Origin: Muribaculaceae bacterium
Lineage (GTDB): Bacteria > Bacteroidota > Bacteroidia > Bacteroidales > Muribaculaceae
Direction: 5' to 3'
DNA length: 5,915 bases
Assembly (NCBI GenBank): GCA_009775375.1
Contig: VSPO01000215.1
Coordinates: 1-5,915, forward strand
This document shows positions 1-5,915 of this stretch, in pieces. Numbering within the stretch: the first letter of the stretch is position 1; the number at the start of each line of letters is the position of its first letter. A model generated the notes under the pieces. The model did no database searches. It saw nothing but the letters and a program-made list of their open reading frames with translations, and was not told the origin of the DNA. The position numbers were made by a program, and so were the translations under genes.

Positions 1-1259
1 GTATAGATTGCCGCAGTGGCAGCGAGCAGCGTACGGGAGAATTCAGGTTGACGCATGATCTTGTTAATAGTTTCCGGAACGCTTTGAATTTCTTCTGGAT
101 TGCAGCGTTTAATTGCCAGCCAGCCAGGCCTGGTTTTTCCCTGGTAAAAGTCTTTTAGCCAGTCCGCAATTTCCGCAAATGAATTTTCAAACGGCGCAAC
201 AAGCTGATCCCGATTTTTCCTGATTTTTTGTGTCCATTCTTCGGAATATTCAAGCATATTTTTGATGGAATCAATCAATGTCGTATAATTATAAGCAGTG
301 ACACCACCGCTCCATTCGTTGCTTTTTGCTTCTGTAGTGACCCAGGGCTGGAAGTAAATTGCGCCACGTAAAGTCGTGAATGCAAAAGATTGGGCAATAT
401 GGGACAAATCAGTAACAAGAGCAAGCCCGCGTGAAAATGATTCCGCCCGTCCTGGCTGGCTATCCAAAATAAAGCGCTTTTCATCTGCAAAGGCCGCGCA
501 AACATCTTTTACTTCATCTTTATCAATATCTATCCTGTAGGGCCGAAAAATGACATTGAGATCCGGAAAATTGGAAAGCAGCGTACGGATAATCCTTTTG
601 CCATGTCTATTAAACCTCTTCCCCCCCATATCCATATTGTAGTCTATGCCCACTGGAGCATATACAACTGAATCTGGCTTGCGCCTCTGTTCCTTGATTT
701 CACGCGCAAGGATATGCATCCTGGGATAGCCCTGGGGTATTATATGGAAAACTGGATTTTTGCGTGTTGCTTCTTTTATATTCAGCATCCCATTCCACAA
801 AGATGGAATCTTTTCACGGCTTTTTTCATCCAGCGGGAATGAAACCATATGAGCGTCAAGTAACGATCCATAAATAGTCCAGTTTGGCAAAGCTGTGTCC
901 TTGGCTGTGCCAAAACCATGCGTGCAGCCTAACACCCTGGATTCCTGGGGAAATAGGCCGCAATCCATGTCGGAAATTATAAACACTTTAATTCCAGAAA
1001 GGCGCGATATTTCTTCTCTTTCAATTACAGCCTGAAATTGCGCGGAATCAAGGCAACATTTATTTTCGCTTTCAGGAGTTTTAATTCCAATGGTGGCAAA
1101 GCCGTTTCGCCCCAAATAATCTGCCAGGGGATTGAGCCATTCATCCTGGGAAACATTTGTATTGCTGATAAAAAAAGCGACTGTAAAAGCGTTTTCAGGC
1201 AAGGTGGATAAAGCCGCGTTGAGGCTTTCCGCGCTTTTATATATTTGATTTCCAGGCAT
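1..1259 (-). CDS. CDP-glycerol glycerophosphotransferase-like (TagB/TagF-type, GT-B fold) protein, 3' end outside window
   Basis: Translating from the ATG at 1257-1259 gives 419 residues with no stop before the left edge. The start is supported by an AAGGA ribosome-binding site six bases upstream and by a TGATG overlap with the GT4 gene. The layout resembles poly(glycerol-phosphate) transferases: CTHGFGTAKD at 112-121 (the HG...K element), VFHIIPQGYPRM at 170-181 (the GYPR turn), SVVYAPVGIDYN at 197-208 (the YAPT strand), VIFRPYRID at 236-244 and LVTDLSHIAQSFAF at 281-294 (the TDYSS region), followed by IYFQPW. Known family members transfer glycerol- or ribitol-phosphate from a CDP donor onto a growing polymer; relatives also occur in Gram-negative capsule and O-antigen loci. 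The RPHP histidine used by characterised members is Tyr241 here, and TDYSS is TDLSH, so activity or donor may differ. The family call rests on motif order alone. Another GT-B polysaccharide-biosynthesis family is the main alternative. Confidence 0.72.
   Translation of the reverse strand, partial: MPGNQIYKSAESLNAALSTLPENAFTVAFFISNTNVSQDEWLNPLADYLGRNGFATIGIKTPESENKCCLDSAQFQAVIEREEISRLSGIKVFIISDMDCGLFPQESRVLGCTHGFGTAKDTALPNWTIYGSLLDAHMVSFPLDEKSREKIPSLWNGMLNIKEATRKNPVFHIIPQGYPRMHILAREIKEQRRKPDSVVYAPVGIDYNMDMGGKRFNRHGKRIIRTLLSNFPDLNVIFRPYRIDIDKDEVKDVCAAFADEKRFILDSQPGRAESFSRGLALVTDLSHIAQSFAFTTLRGAIYFQPWVTTEAKSNEWSGGVTAYNYTTLIDSIKNMLEYSEEWTQKIRKNRDQLVAPFENSFAEIADWLKDFYQGKTRPGWLAIKRCNPEEIQSVPETINKIMRQPEFSRTLLAATAAIY
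621..627 (-). repeat. G7 homopolymer in the CDP-glycerol-transferase-like gene
   Basis: Seven guanines on the coding strand encode part of MDMGGKRF (residues 209-216). It is the longest G/C run I noticed. Poly-G tracts inside surface-glycan genes of some bacteria vary in length and switch genes on and off, though proven switches are usually longer than seven. Confidence 0.5.
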
Positions 1260-1261
1260 CA
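1257..1261 (-). other. TGATG stop/start overlap coupling genes 3 and 4
   Basis: The TGA of the GT4 gene (1259-1261) and the ATG of the following gene (1257-1259) share one base. Together with the AAGGA site just upstream, this supports a single polycistronic mRNA with coupled translation. Confidence 0.75.
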
Positions 1262-2746
1262 ATATTCCTTATGCTCTTTGTATAAATTATTCAGCGCAAT
1301 CCCGTTTCGGTTTGCGATTTTCAATATGTTTCTGGCGACAGCCCCCATGCCTGGCAAGGACATGGATTCAGGTTTATTGAGTTCGCAAACAATTCTTGAT
1401 TTGCGGGCAAGGACATCCGCAGGCTTCTGTTGGCCGGGAAAATGAGGCAGGCCAAAGAAATTCAGCAGCGCGTAATCCAGCCATTTTTCGCCGACTTGCC
1501 TGAACCAGTCCAGAGGCGACCTGCAAAAAATATCCGGCAAGTTTGTCACATTTTTCGGCACAGGCTGCAATGCCCTCCATAATGAAGCCACAGGGCTTTG
1601 CAGCATTCGTTTAAATTTCAGGATTTTTTTTCGCCCCTTCCAGAGGCTGGCTTCACGCAGAAGTTTTTCCCAGGCGGCAAAATTTTTTTCCGGCGCAAAA
1701 CCTTTTGCCGTATTTATGGCATTTTCGCCCATCTTTACACGCAATTCTACATTTCCCATCAATTTTTCAAGACAATGCGCGAGTGATTCAGCAGTATCGG
1801 CCTTTGCCAAAAAACCGTTATAGCCATCTTTGATAATGTCATTTGTCCCGGGGCAAGAGGCGAAGCCAACGCACGGCAATCCCGCGGCCAGGGCTTCAAG
1901 CAAGGAATGCGGACATCCTTCGGCTTCAGACGGCAGGCAAAATAGATGGCTGTCCGCGTAATGTCTGGCAAGGGCGTCCTGGGAGTTCGTATTTGGCAGC
2001 AAATACACGCGATTTTCAATTTTTGCTTCGGCGATTGCGGCTTTTACCAGGCCAAGTTCAGGGCCGGATCCAATAATTTCAAGCCGCCATTCCGGATAGT
2101 GCCGGCAGACCAAAGCAAAGGCCCGGACGAGAAGCGGCAGCCTTTTTTCAACTGCCAGCCTGCCCGTATATAGCAGAGTGAATTTGCCGTTTTCATCCGG
2201 AATGTCCGGCTTTGCCAGAATTTTGGCTTCAGGTTCCGGATTACTGATGGCGACTAGCCAGTTTTGCAGGTCTTTGGGAAACGAATTTTTAAAAGAGGGC
2301 ATAAGCAAGTGATAAAATTCCACTTGTCCTGCCGCAAGCTCGCGCAAGCGCCTGTTCATCCACATTTTCGTAATGCAATAGGGAGGACAGCCGCGTTCGG
2401 AAATTATAACAGGAAAAGGAGAGGAGCGTAAAGCGGCCAGGGCATCCAGATTCCATAAATCCCCGCCCATCAGAACTACAACATCGGGATTGACTTCGTT
2501 GGCTATATTCCTGATCCTGTCCGCGACTCCATGCCCGGCATAAATATTAATGCTGATAATTTTTACAGATTCGGGAAAGGGATATTGCAGCCCCTCCTTG
2601 CCAATCGGCAAAAAAGTAACATGAGTTATGGCATGGCCTCTGGCGCATAAATAATCATAAAGCTGTGCATAAAATTTGGGCACGCCGCCTATGCGTCCAA
2701 GATAGCTCTGGCCAATTACGAGTATGTTCATCCTGTCTTTATTCAT
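1259..2746 (-). CDS. GT4 family (GT-B fold) glycosyltransferase with an extra C-terminal domain
   Basis: This 495-residue protein is a retaining-type GT4 glycosyltransferase. The N-terminal Rossmann half begins MNILVIGQSY with the glycine-rich loop GRIGGVPKF at 17-25. The C-terminal half shows LLYTGRLAVEKR at 191-202 (Arg196 and Lys201 in the places that bind donor phosphates), LEIIGSGPE at 222-230, and the EX7E motif running from Glu276 to Glu284 in SEAEGCPHSLLEALAAG. GTNDIIKDGYNGFLA at 300-314 completes the nucleotide-sugar pocket. It should act in the cytosol or at the inner membrane face, adding a hexose-type sugar to a glycan; donor and acceptor are not readable. Residues from about 372 to 495 continue past the usual end of GT4 enzymes (about 370-390) and match nothing I recognise. 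The ATG at 2744-2746 overlaps the previous stop as ATGA, which favours coupled initiation. A second ATG (2729-2731, residue 6) is a plausible alternative because the family core starts there. Confidence 0.93.
   Translation of the reverse strand: MNKDRMNILVIGQSYLGRIGGVPKFYAQLYDYLCARGHAITHVTFLPIGKEGLQYPFPESVKIISINIYAGHGVADRIRNIANEVNPDVVVLMGGDLWNLDALAALRSSPFPVIISERGCPPYCITKMWMNRRLRELAAGQVEFYHLLMPSFKNSFPKDLQNWLVAISNPEPEAKILAKPDIPDENGKFTLLYTGRLAVEKRLPLLVRAFALVCRHYPEWRLEIIGSGPELGLVKAAIAEAKIENRVYLLPNTNSQDALARHYADSHLFCLPSEAEGCPHSLLEALAAGLPCVGFASCPGTNDIIKDGYNGFLAKADTAESLAHCLEKLMGNVELRVKMGENAINTAKGFAPEKNFAAWEKLLREASLWKGRKKILKFKRMLQSPVASLWRALQPVPKNVTNLPDIFCRSPLDWFRQVGEKWLDYALLNFFGLPHFPGQQKPADVLARKSRIVCELNKPESMSLPGMGAVARNILKIANRNGIALNNLYKEHKEY
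1266..1270 (-). promoter_or_regulatory. Ribosome-binding site of the CDP-glycerol-transferase-like gene
   Basis: The minus strand reads AAGGA followed by six bases (ATATTG) and then the ATG at 1257-1259. The site lies within the last codons of the GT4 gene. This is the clearest Shine-Dalgarno sequence in the window and settles the start of the last gene. Confidence 0.75.
1624..1631 (-). repeat. A8 homopolymer, in-phase A AAA AAA heptamer in the GT4 gene
   Basis: On the coding strand eight adenines span codons Arg372 to Ile375, phased as CGA AAA AAA ATC. This places a slippery A AAA AAA heptamer in the reading phase required for -1 slippage. A -1 shift would reach TAA after four more codons. 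The tract sits where the recognisable GT4 domain ends and the unknown C-terminal extension begins. The tract itself is certain; functional use is not shown. Confidence 0.6.
2743..2746 (-). other. ATGA stop/start overlap coupling genes 2 and 3
   Basis: The minus strand reads CGATGA: the TGA (2743-2745) ends the divergent GT2-like gene and the ATG (2744-2746) opens the GT4 gene. There is no strong Shine-Dalgarno sequence at a good distance (the nearest purine-rich element, AAAGG, is 15 bases upstream). Initiation probably relies on ribosomes terminating on the upstream gene, which would tie the two expression levels together. Confidence 0.75.
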
Positions 2747-3906
2747 CGTAACCGGAACAAACCTTTCGCAAATACAGTTGCGGTATTGCGCAACATTAGA
2801 ATGGCGGATTTGGGACTTTTAAATATTTGCCGCCAATCTGGAGAATTGATGGCGTAGGCCGTGTCTTTTAAAGGTTTATATAAACTATGCCATTCATTAT
2901 ATGTTTGCCATCCCGGATAGGGCTTGAGATATCGTTTGGCTTTATTGTTTGCCTCATCCCAGCTTGTCGAAGCCATCTTCAAAAGAGTTTTCCGGGCCAG
3001 CACCGCAAGCGGTTCCTCCATTTTATGTTCGCAGGCATTGGCAACGAACGCCGGAGAAGGATTGGTCAATAAAGCCCAGAAAATATCTTCCTGACTTTGG
3101 GGAAGGGGCTTATCTTCCATCCTCGCCCCAGCCAGATAGTCGCCGTATGCGGACATGGCGACCGGTATTCTGTTGCAGGCGGCAACTGCCTCGATTGTGG
3201 CTGCTCCAGAGTATCTGGCAGCGCCAAGTCTTTCATGATACGAAGAAAATATTTTGGAGTTAAGGCGACAGGGAGCCTTGGACATGCTTGCGCAGTGATT
3301 CTTGTTCCTGGCGCATGCCTGCAAATGAGATTGCCAAAAACTGCCGACCATGTCGTCTGAATTGTAAAATGGCCCCTTTGAGCAAAAAGCGAATGGCATG
3401 GGAATGATATTTTTTGTTTTGCCCTGCAAACAGTCCGGATTTTGCCCGGTAAACAATGATACGATCACTCCGTTCTCAGCCGATCCATAGCCATTGGCCA
3501 GAACTTTCTCGTGCGATCCATTTGGATATAGATAAGTCAGGGGAGCTGAAAGGCAAAATATGCCGGATTCTTTATTTAAACCTTGCGCAAGTATATTTAA
3601 TGCGCCGCTCCCTGGCTTGATGACTGGGGAAAGGTAAAAAAAAGTATCCCCTTTTGCCTGAGCCTGTGCCTCAAGACGTGTTTCAAACACCCCCGTATTA
3701 TCGGTCGCAAATAGATAAAAATCATCCCCGAAAAGAGCTTTGCCTTTGGCTTCGCATTCCGCAAGCGGCGTATCAAGCAAGAGCGATGTCGCAAGGATCA
3801 CCTCGCATTGCCCGGCAATCTCCAGCTTTATTTGTTCCAGCAGGGGAAGAATATTTTCCCAGGGATCGTAACCGTCGATTATGAAGGAGATCACGTCAAA
3901 AACCAA
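2743..3906 (-). CDS. Divergent GT2-like glycosyltransferase lacking the DxD motif, with a GT-B-like C-terminal segment
   Basis: The TTG at 3904-3906 is chosen as start, giving 387 residues. It lies 23 bases after the preceding stop, has a GGA four bases upstream, and puts the first GT-A strand (VFDVISFIIDGYDPWEN) at the N-terminus. Alternatives are GTG at 3892-3894 or TTG at 4006-4008; the latter would overlap the previous gene by 79 bases and add 34 residues encoded by another gene's reading frame. The order of elements matches GT2 proteins: the opening strand, EVILATS near residue 35, then AKGDTFFYLSPVIKPGSGAL near 84-103, where families usually have a DxD. Here the triplet reads Leu-Ser-Pro. 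MPFAFCSKGPF at about 169-179 resembles the acceptor-side segment. From about residue 226, RLGAARYSGAATIEAVAA and a following IPVAMSAYG resemble the donor-binding part of GT-B (GT4) enzymes. No signal peptide or membrane segment is evident. It overlaps the next gene by ATGA. A catalytic role is uncertain, and a degenerate or accessory protein is possible. Confidence 0.75.
   Translation of the reverse strand: MVFDVISFIIDGYDPWENILPLLEQIKLEIAGQCEVILATSLLLDTPLAECEAKGKALFGDDFYLFATDNTGVFETRLEAQAQAKGDTFFYLSPVIKPGSGALNILAQGLNKESGIFCLSAPLTYLYPNGSHEKVLANGYGSAENGVIVSLFTGQNPDCLQGKTKNIIPMPFAFCSKGPFYNSDDMVGSFWQSHLQACARNKNHCASMSKAPCRLNSKIFSSYHERLGAARYSGAATIEAVAACNRIPVAMSAYGDYLAGARMEDKPLPQSQEDIFWALLTNPSPAFVANACEHKMEEPLAVLARKTLLKMASTSWDEANNKAKRYLKPYPGWQTYNEWHSLYKPLKDTAYAINSPDWRQIFKSPKSAILMLRNTATVFAKGLFRLR
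3636..3643 (-). repeat. T8 homopolymer, in-phase T TTT TTT heptamer in the divergent GT2-like gene
   Basis: The coding strand reads ACT TTT TTT TAC, encoding Thr-Phe-Phe-Tyr immediately before the Leu-Ser-Pro that replaces the DxD motif. A -1 shift would meet a TAA about 20 codons later. The current frame is intact across it. Confidence 0.55.
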
Positions 3907-3929
3907 AAAATCCAGACAAAAGTATTCAT

Positions 3930-5915
3930 TTAGCGCGCAGGGTGTTCTTTCTGGACAGAACGCAGCGTCTTTAGAAAATGCAGACCAAATTCCGGATATT
4001 TTTCGCAAGCTTCATCTAGAGCATGACATTCTGGATCTTCTATTTGCCTTTTATAAAAAGATGTGAAGAAACTGTCCGCAAGATTTGCAAGGTGGCGGAA
4101 ATAACGGCCTTTGAAATGCTGATTTAATATGTTTATTGTTTCTACTTCATGCATTCCGTGTTCCGCAAAGTGCTTGTCCCGATCAATAAAGGCCGAGCTG
4201 TAGAGAGCGGAAGAATGCCTTCTGTAAACGGACATGACGCGGGGGATAAAGCCGATCTTGCCTGTTTCGGCATGGAGCAGATGCCAGTACCAATCGCCAG
4301 GGCATAGGTAAGGATTGAACCATTCGGGGAGACCATCGCGAAAACGCCAGCGATAGACAACCGAATTTGTCTGGATAAAGTTGCCCTGAACCAAATCGGC
4401 GAGATAGAAACGCTGTTTGCTTTTTCTGGGCAATTGTTCCAGCATGGGAAAGATGAAATCATCCCTTTGCCCATTCTCGAACTTTACATGCACAGGATGG
4501 AAACAGACCGAGCAATCCTTGTTTTCTCTGAGAAAATCAACCTGCATTTGCAGTTTGTTTGGATCGGTAAAGTAATCGTCGCCATCACAGAGGGCGGCAT
4601 ATTCGCTTTTGCATGCGGAGAACAGCATTGATACATTTCTGCTGGCTCCCTGGCCAGGCATATAAATAGGGCGGATATGCGGATGTTTCACCGCATAGTT
4701 GTCAATTATATCCTGAGTGCCATCATCTGATGCGTCGTCAATAATTATATGTTCTATAGGGAAATCTGTTTTCTGGGCGATCACGCTTTCCATGCAGTCG
4801 GCAATATAATCTTTGTGATTGCGCGTCATGGTAAGGACGGAAAGAACAGGCTCTGGCCGCGGTATCTGGAAATTGGGAATCCAGTTATTTTGCGCCCTGA
4901 AATCCTCAAGCGTTTTGGCCAAAACAGCTTGTTCGGTGGATAATTCGCCAGGAAAATCGCGAAAATATCGCAATAAATCAAAACGCAGATTTTCGGGCAT
5001 CGCAGCCACGAATGGCCGAGCCTGGCTATCTGTTATGGTTGGAAATGGAGCTGAATAGAGTTCGGCCTCATTCCAGGCGGGATAATCCGTAAAGACGGGA
5101 TATCCCAGCAGTTCTTCAAGCTCGGCATTATCAGCCTGAGCATCGGCAATAAAAGTTTGCGCTATTTTTTCCGGCAAAACGCCTGTGAATTTCGCGAAGC
5201 CTTCCTCTTTTCCCACATGGCGCAGCATGGCCCAGAATGTATGCCGATCATGGATAACATTGCCTCCCCGGGTAAAGCAAAAATCGTAGGTCGCGGCATG
5301 CAGATCAAGTGCGGGAAAGTTGTCAGGCAAAAAATTGGAAGATGAGCCCTGAAATATGTCCTCCGGCAAAGAAATGGTTTCCGCGGCTTTTTCCATAGTT
5401 GCTTCTTTTGAAAGCGGCGTGTAAGGGCTGGCATCGATAAATGCGCAGGAGTTTCCAAAATTGTCTATCAAGGCAGACTGCATGGGCGTATATTTGAGTG
5501 CATGGGGCAACGTGGATGCAATATCCACAAGATTTTGGCAAGTATATTTCCGCCAGCTCAACATTCCCCATTGTTTTAACGAATAGTCCTGGCGCTGGGC
5601 AATTATTATGGGTTTTATGTTATATTGTGAGAAGACTGGAGAAGATTCCAGCCACAATTTCAACTGGCTGATGCCCTCAAGGGTAAGCAGCGACATATTC
5701 CATAAAAGGTTTACATTTTTGCTTTCAAACGCTAACTTATTATGGATTTCATCCAGCTGTTTTTGATAATAGTTTTTATGATCCGGGGAAATAGCCGGAT
5801 TTACCAGTTGTGAAAGAAGCAGTGGTGCCTGATCAATACCATATCTTTGCCAGTTATCAAGAGATGTAAATTGGTAAAGAATACCATGTTGATCAAGTTT
5901 GGCTTTATTCTGTAT
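3930..5915 (-). CDS. Two-domain protein: sulfotransferase-like N-terminal region fused to a GT2 family glycosyltransferase (5' end outside window)
   Basis: The frame is open from the TAA at 3930-3932 to the right edge, giving 661 visible residues. The first in-window ATG (5694-5696) is not the true start, because 73 further sense codons precede it. Numbering from that ATG, residues 283-500 form a GT2 (GT-A) domain: the LSVLTMTRNH first strand, DDASDDGT at 320-327 for nucleotide-sugar binding, DGDDYF at 371-376 as the metal-binding DxD, a likely catalytic-base region at CPGDWYWH (Asp468), and the family-typical ending VMSVYRRHSS. Such enzymes transfer a sugar from a nucleotide-sugar donor at the inner face of the cytoplasmic membrane; donor and acceptor are unknown. 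The region before it (the 73 extra codons plus about 200 residues) follows the order of sulfotransferase-like proteins: a strand then IIIAQRQDYSLKQW, like the 3'-phosphate-binding arginine segment, then FGNSCAFID. The diagnostic P-loop would lie outside the window, so that part is inference. It is the first visible gene of the run; gene 2 begins near its stop. Confidence 0.85.
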   Translation of the reverse strand: MQNKAKLDQHGILYQFTSLDNWQRYGIDQAPLLLSQLVNPAISPDHKNYYQKQLDEIHNKLAFESKNVNLLWNMSLLTLEGISQLKLWLESSPVFSQYNIKPIIIAQRQDYSLKQWGMLSWRKYTCQNLVDIASTLPHALKYTPMQSALIDNFGNSCAFIDASPYTPLSKEATMEKAAETISLPEDIFQGSSSNFLPDNFPALDLHAATYDFCFTRGGNVIHDRHTFWAMLRHVGKEEGFAKFTGVLPEKIAQTFIADAQADNAELEELLGYPVFTDYPAWNEAELYSAPFPTITDSQARPFVAAMPENLRFDLLRYFRDFPGELSTEQAVLAKTLEDFRAQNNWIPNFQIPRPEPVLSVLTMTRNHKDYIADCMESVIAQKTDFPIEHIIIDDASDDGTQDIIDNYAVKHPHIRPIYMPGQGASRNVSMLFSACKSEYAALCDGDDYFTDPNKLQMQVDFLRENKDCSVCFHPVHVKFENGQRDDFIFPMLEQLPRKSKQRFYLADLVQGNFIQTNSVVYRWRFRDGLPEWFNPYLCPGDWYWHLLHAETGKIGFIPRVMSVYRRHSSALYSSAFIDRDKHFAEHGMHEVETINILNQHFKGRYFRHLANLADSFFTSFYKRQIEDPECHALDEACEKYPEFGLHFLKTLRSVQKEHPAR

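Noticed and set aside
275..505. Minus-strand open frame of 76 codons
   Set aside because: It lies wholly within the long frame of the TagF-like gene in another phase and has no recognisable motif or ribosome-binding site.
2747..2770. Possible promoter or terminator between genes 2 and 3
   Set aside because: The region is coding right up to the ATGA overlap. I saw no hairpin followed by a T-run and no convincing -35/-10 pair.
3907..4008. TTG at 4006-4008 as the start of gene 2 (421 residues)
   Set aside because: It needs a 79-base overlap with gene 1. It has no good ribosome-binding site, and the extra 34 residues lie before the first GT-A strand and look like an out-of-frame reading of gene 1.
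1245..5345. Numerous plus-strand open frames of 60-104 codons
   Set aside because: All lie antisense to convincing coding sequence, show composition typical of antisense readings, and match no family I know.
4142..5571. Additional minus-strand frames (4142-4474, 5162-5458, 5323-5571)
   Set aside because: They are out-of-phase shadows of the GT2-containing gene, whose own frame carries clear family motifs throughout.
5694..5696. ATG as the true start of the GT2-containing gene, giving 588 residues
   Set aside because: The same frame continues with 73 sense codons to the window edge, and those residues read like normal protein that fits the N-terminal fold. There is no sign of an intergenic gap upstream.

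Overview
The window is a wall-to-wall block of four glycosyltransferase-type genes, all on the minus strand and read from the right edge (base 5915) to the left edge (base 1). Both end genes run off the window: the first lacks its 5' end and the last lacks its 3' end. There is no intergenic stretch longer than about 25 bases, and I see no tRNA, rRNA, insertion sequence, CRISPR array, promoter or terminator. The dense stop-free frames, the ATGA and TGATG overlaps and the family content point to a bacterial surface-glycan operon (O-antigen, capsule or protein glycosylation). Moderate GC content and this style of multi-domain glycosyltransferase would fit a Gram-negative of the Desulfovibrio type, but that assignment is a low-confidence impression.

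Layout in order of transcription. (1) 5915-3930: a two-part protein with an N-terminal region that looks like a sulfotransferase-type fold and a C-terminal canonical GT2 (GT-A) domain with intact DDASDDGT and DGDDY motifs. The frame stays open for 73 codons upstream of the first ATG and off the right edge, so the visible part is 661 residues. (2) About 3906-2743: a divergent GT2-like protein that lacks the usual DxD metal-binding triplet. Its second half carries a segment resembling the donor-binding C-terminal part of GT-B enzymes. (3) 2746-1259: a canonical GT4 (GT-B) glycosyltransferase with an unidentified C-terminal extension of about 120 residues. (4) 1259 to the left edge: a protein resembling CDP-glycerol glycerophosphotransferases (TagB/TagF type, GT-B), open for 419 codons without a stop.

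Genes 2 and 3 overlap by four bases (ATGA). Genes 3 and 4 share one base (TGATG), with a clear AAGGA ribosome-binding site inside the end of gene 3. The set therefore looks co-transcribed and translationally coupled. A reasonable reading is that genes 1 and 3 are active sugar transferases building one glycan, gene 4 adds a polyol-phosphate or similar group (or is a diverged relative), and gene 2 is a diverged or possibly non-catalytic member. Substrates cannot be read from the sequence.

Points that deserve a second look are the probable sulfotransferase-GT2 fusion, the missing key residues in genes 2 and 4, and homopolymer tracts. Two of these tracts are in-phase slippery heptamers, one exactly at the boundary between the GT4 catalytic domain and its C-terminal extension.
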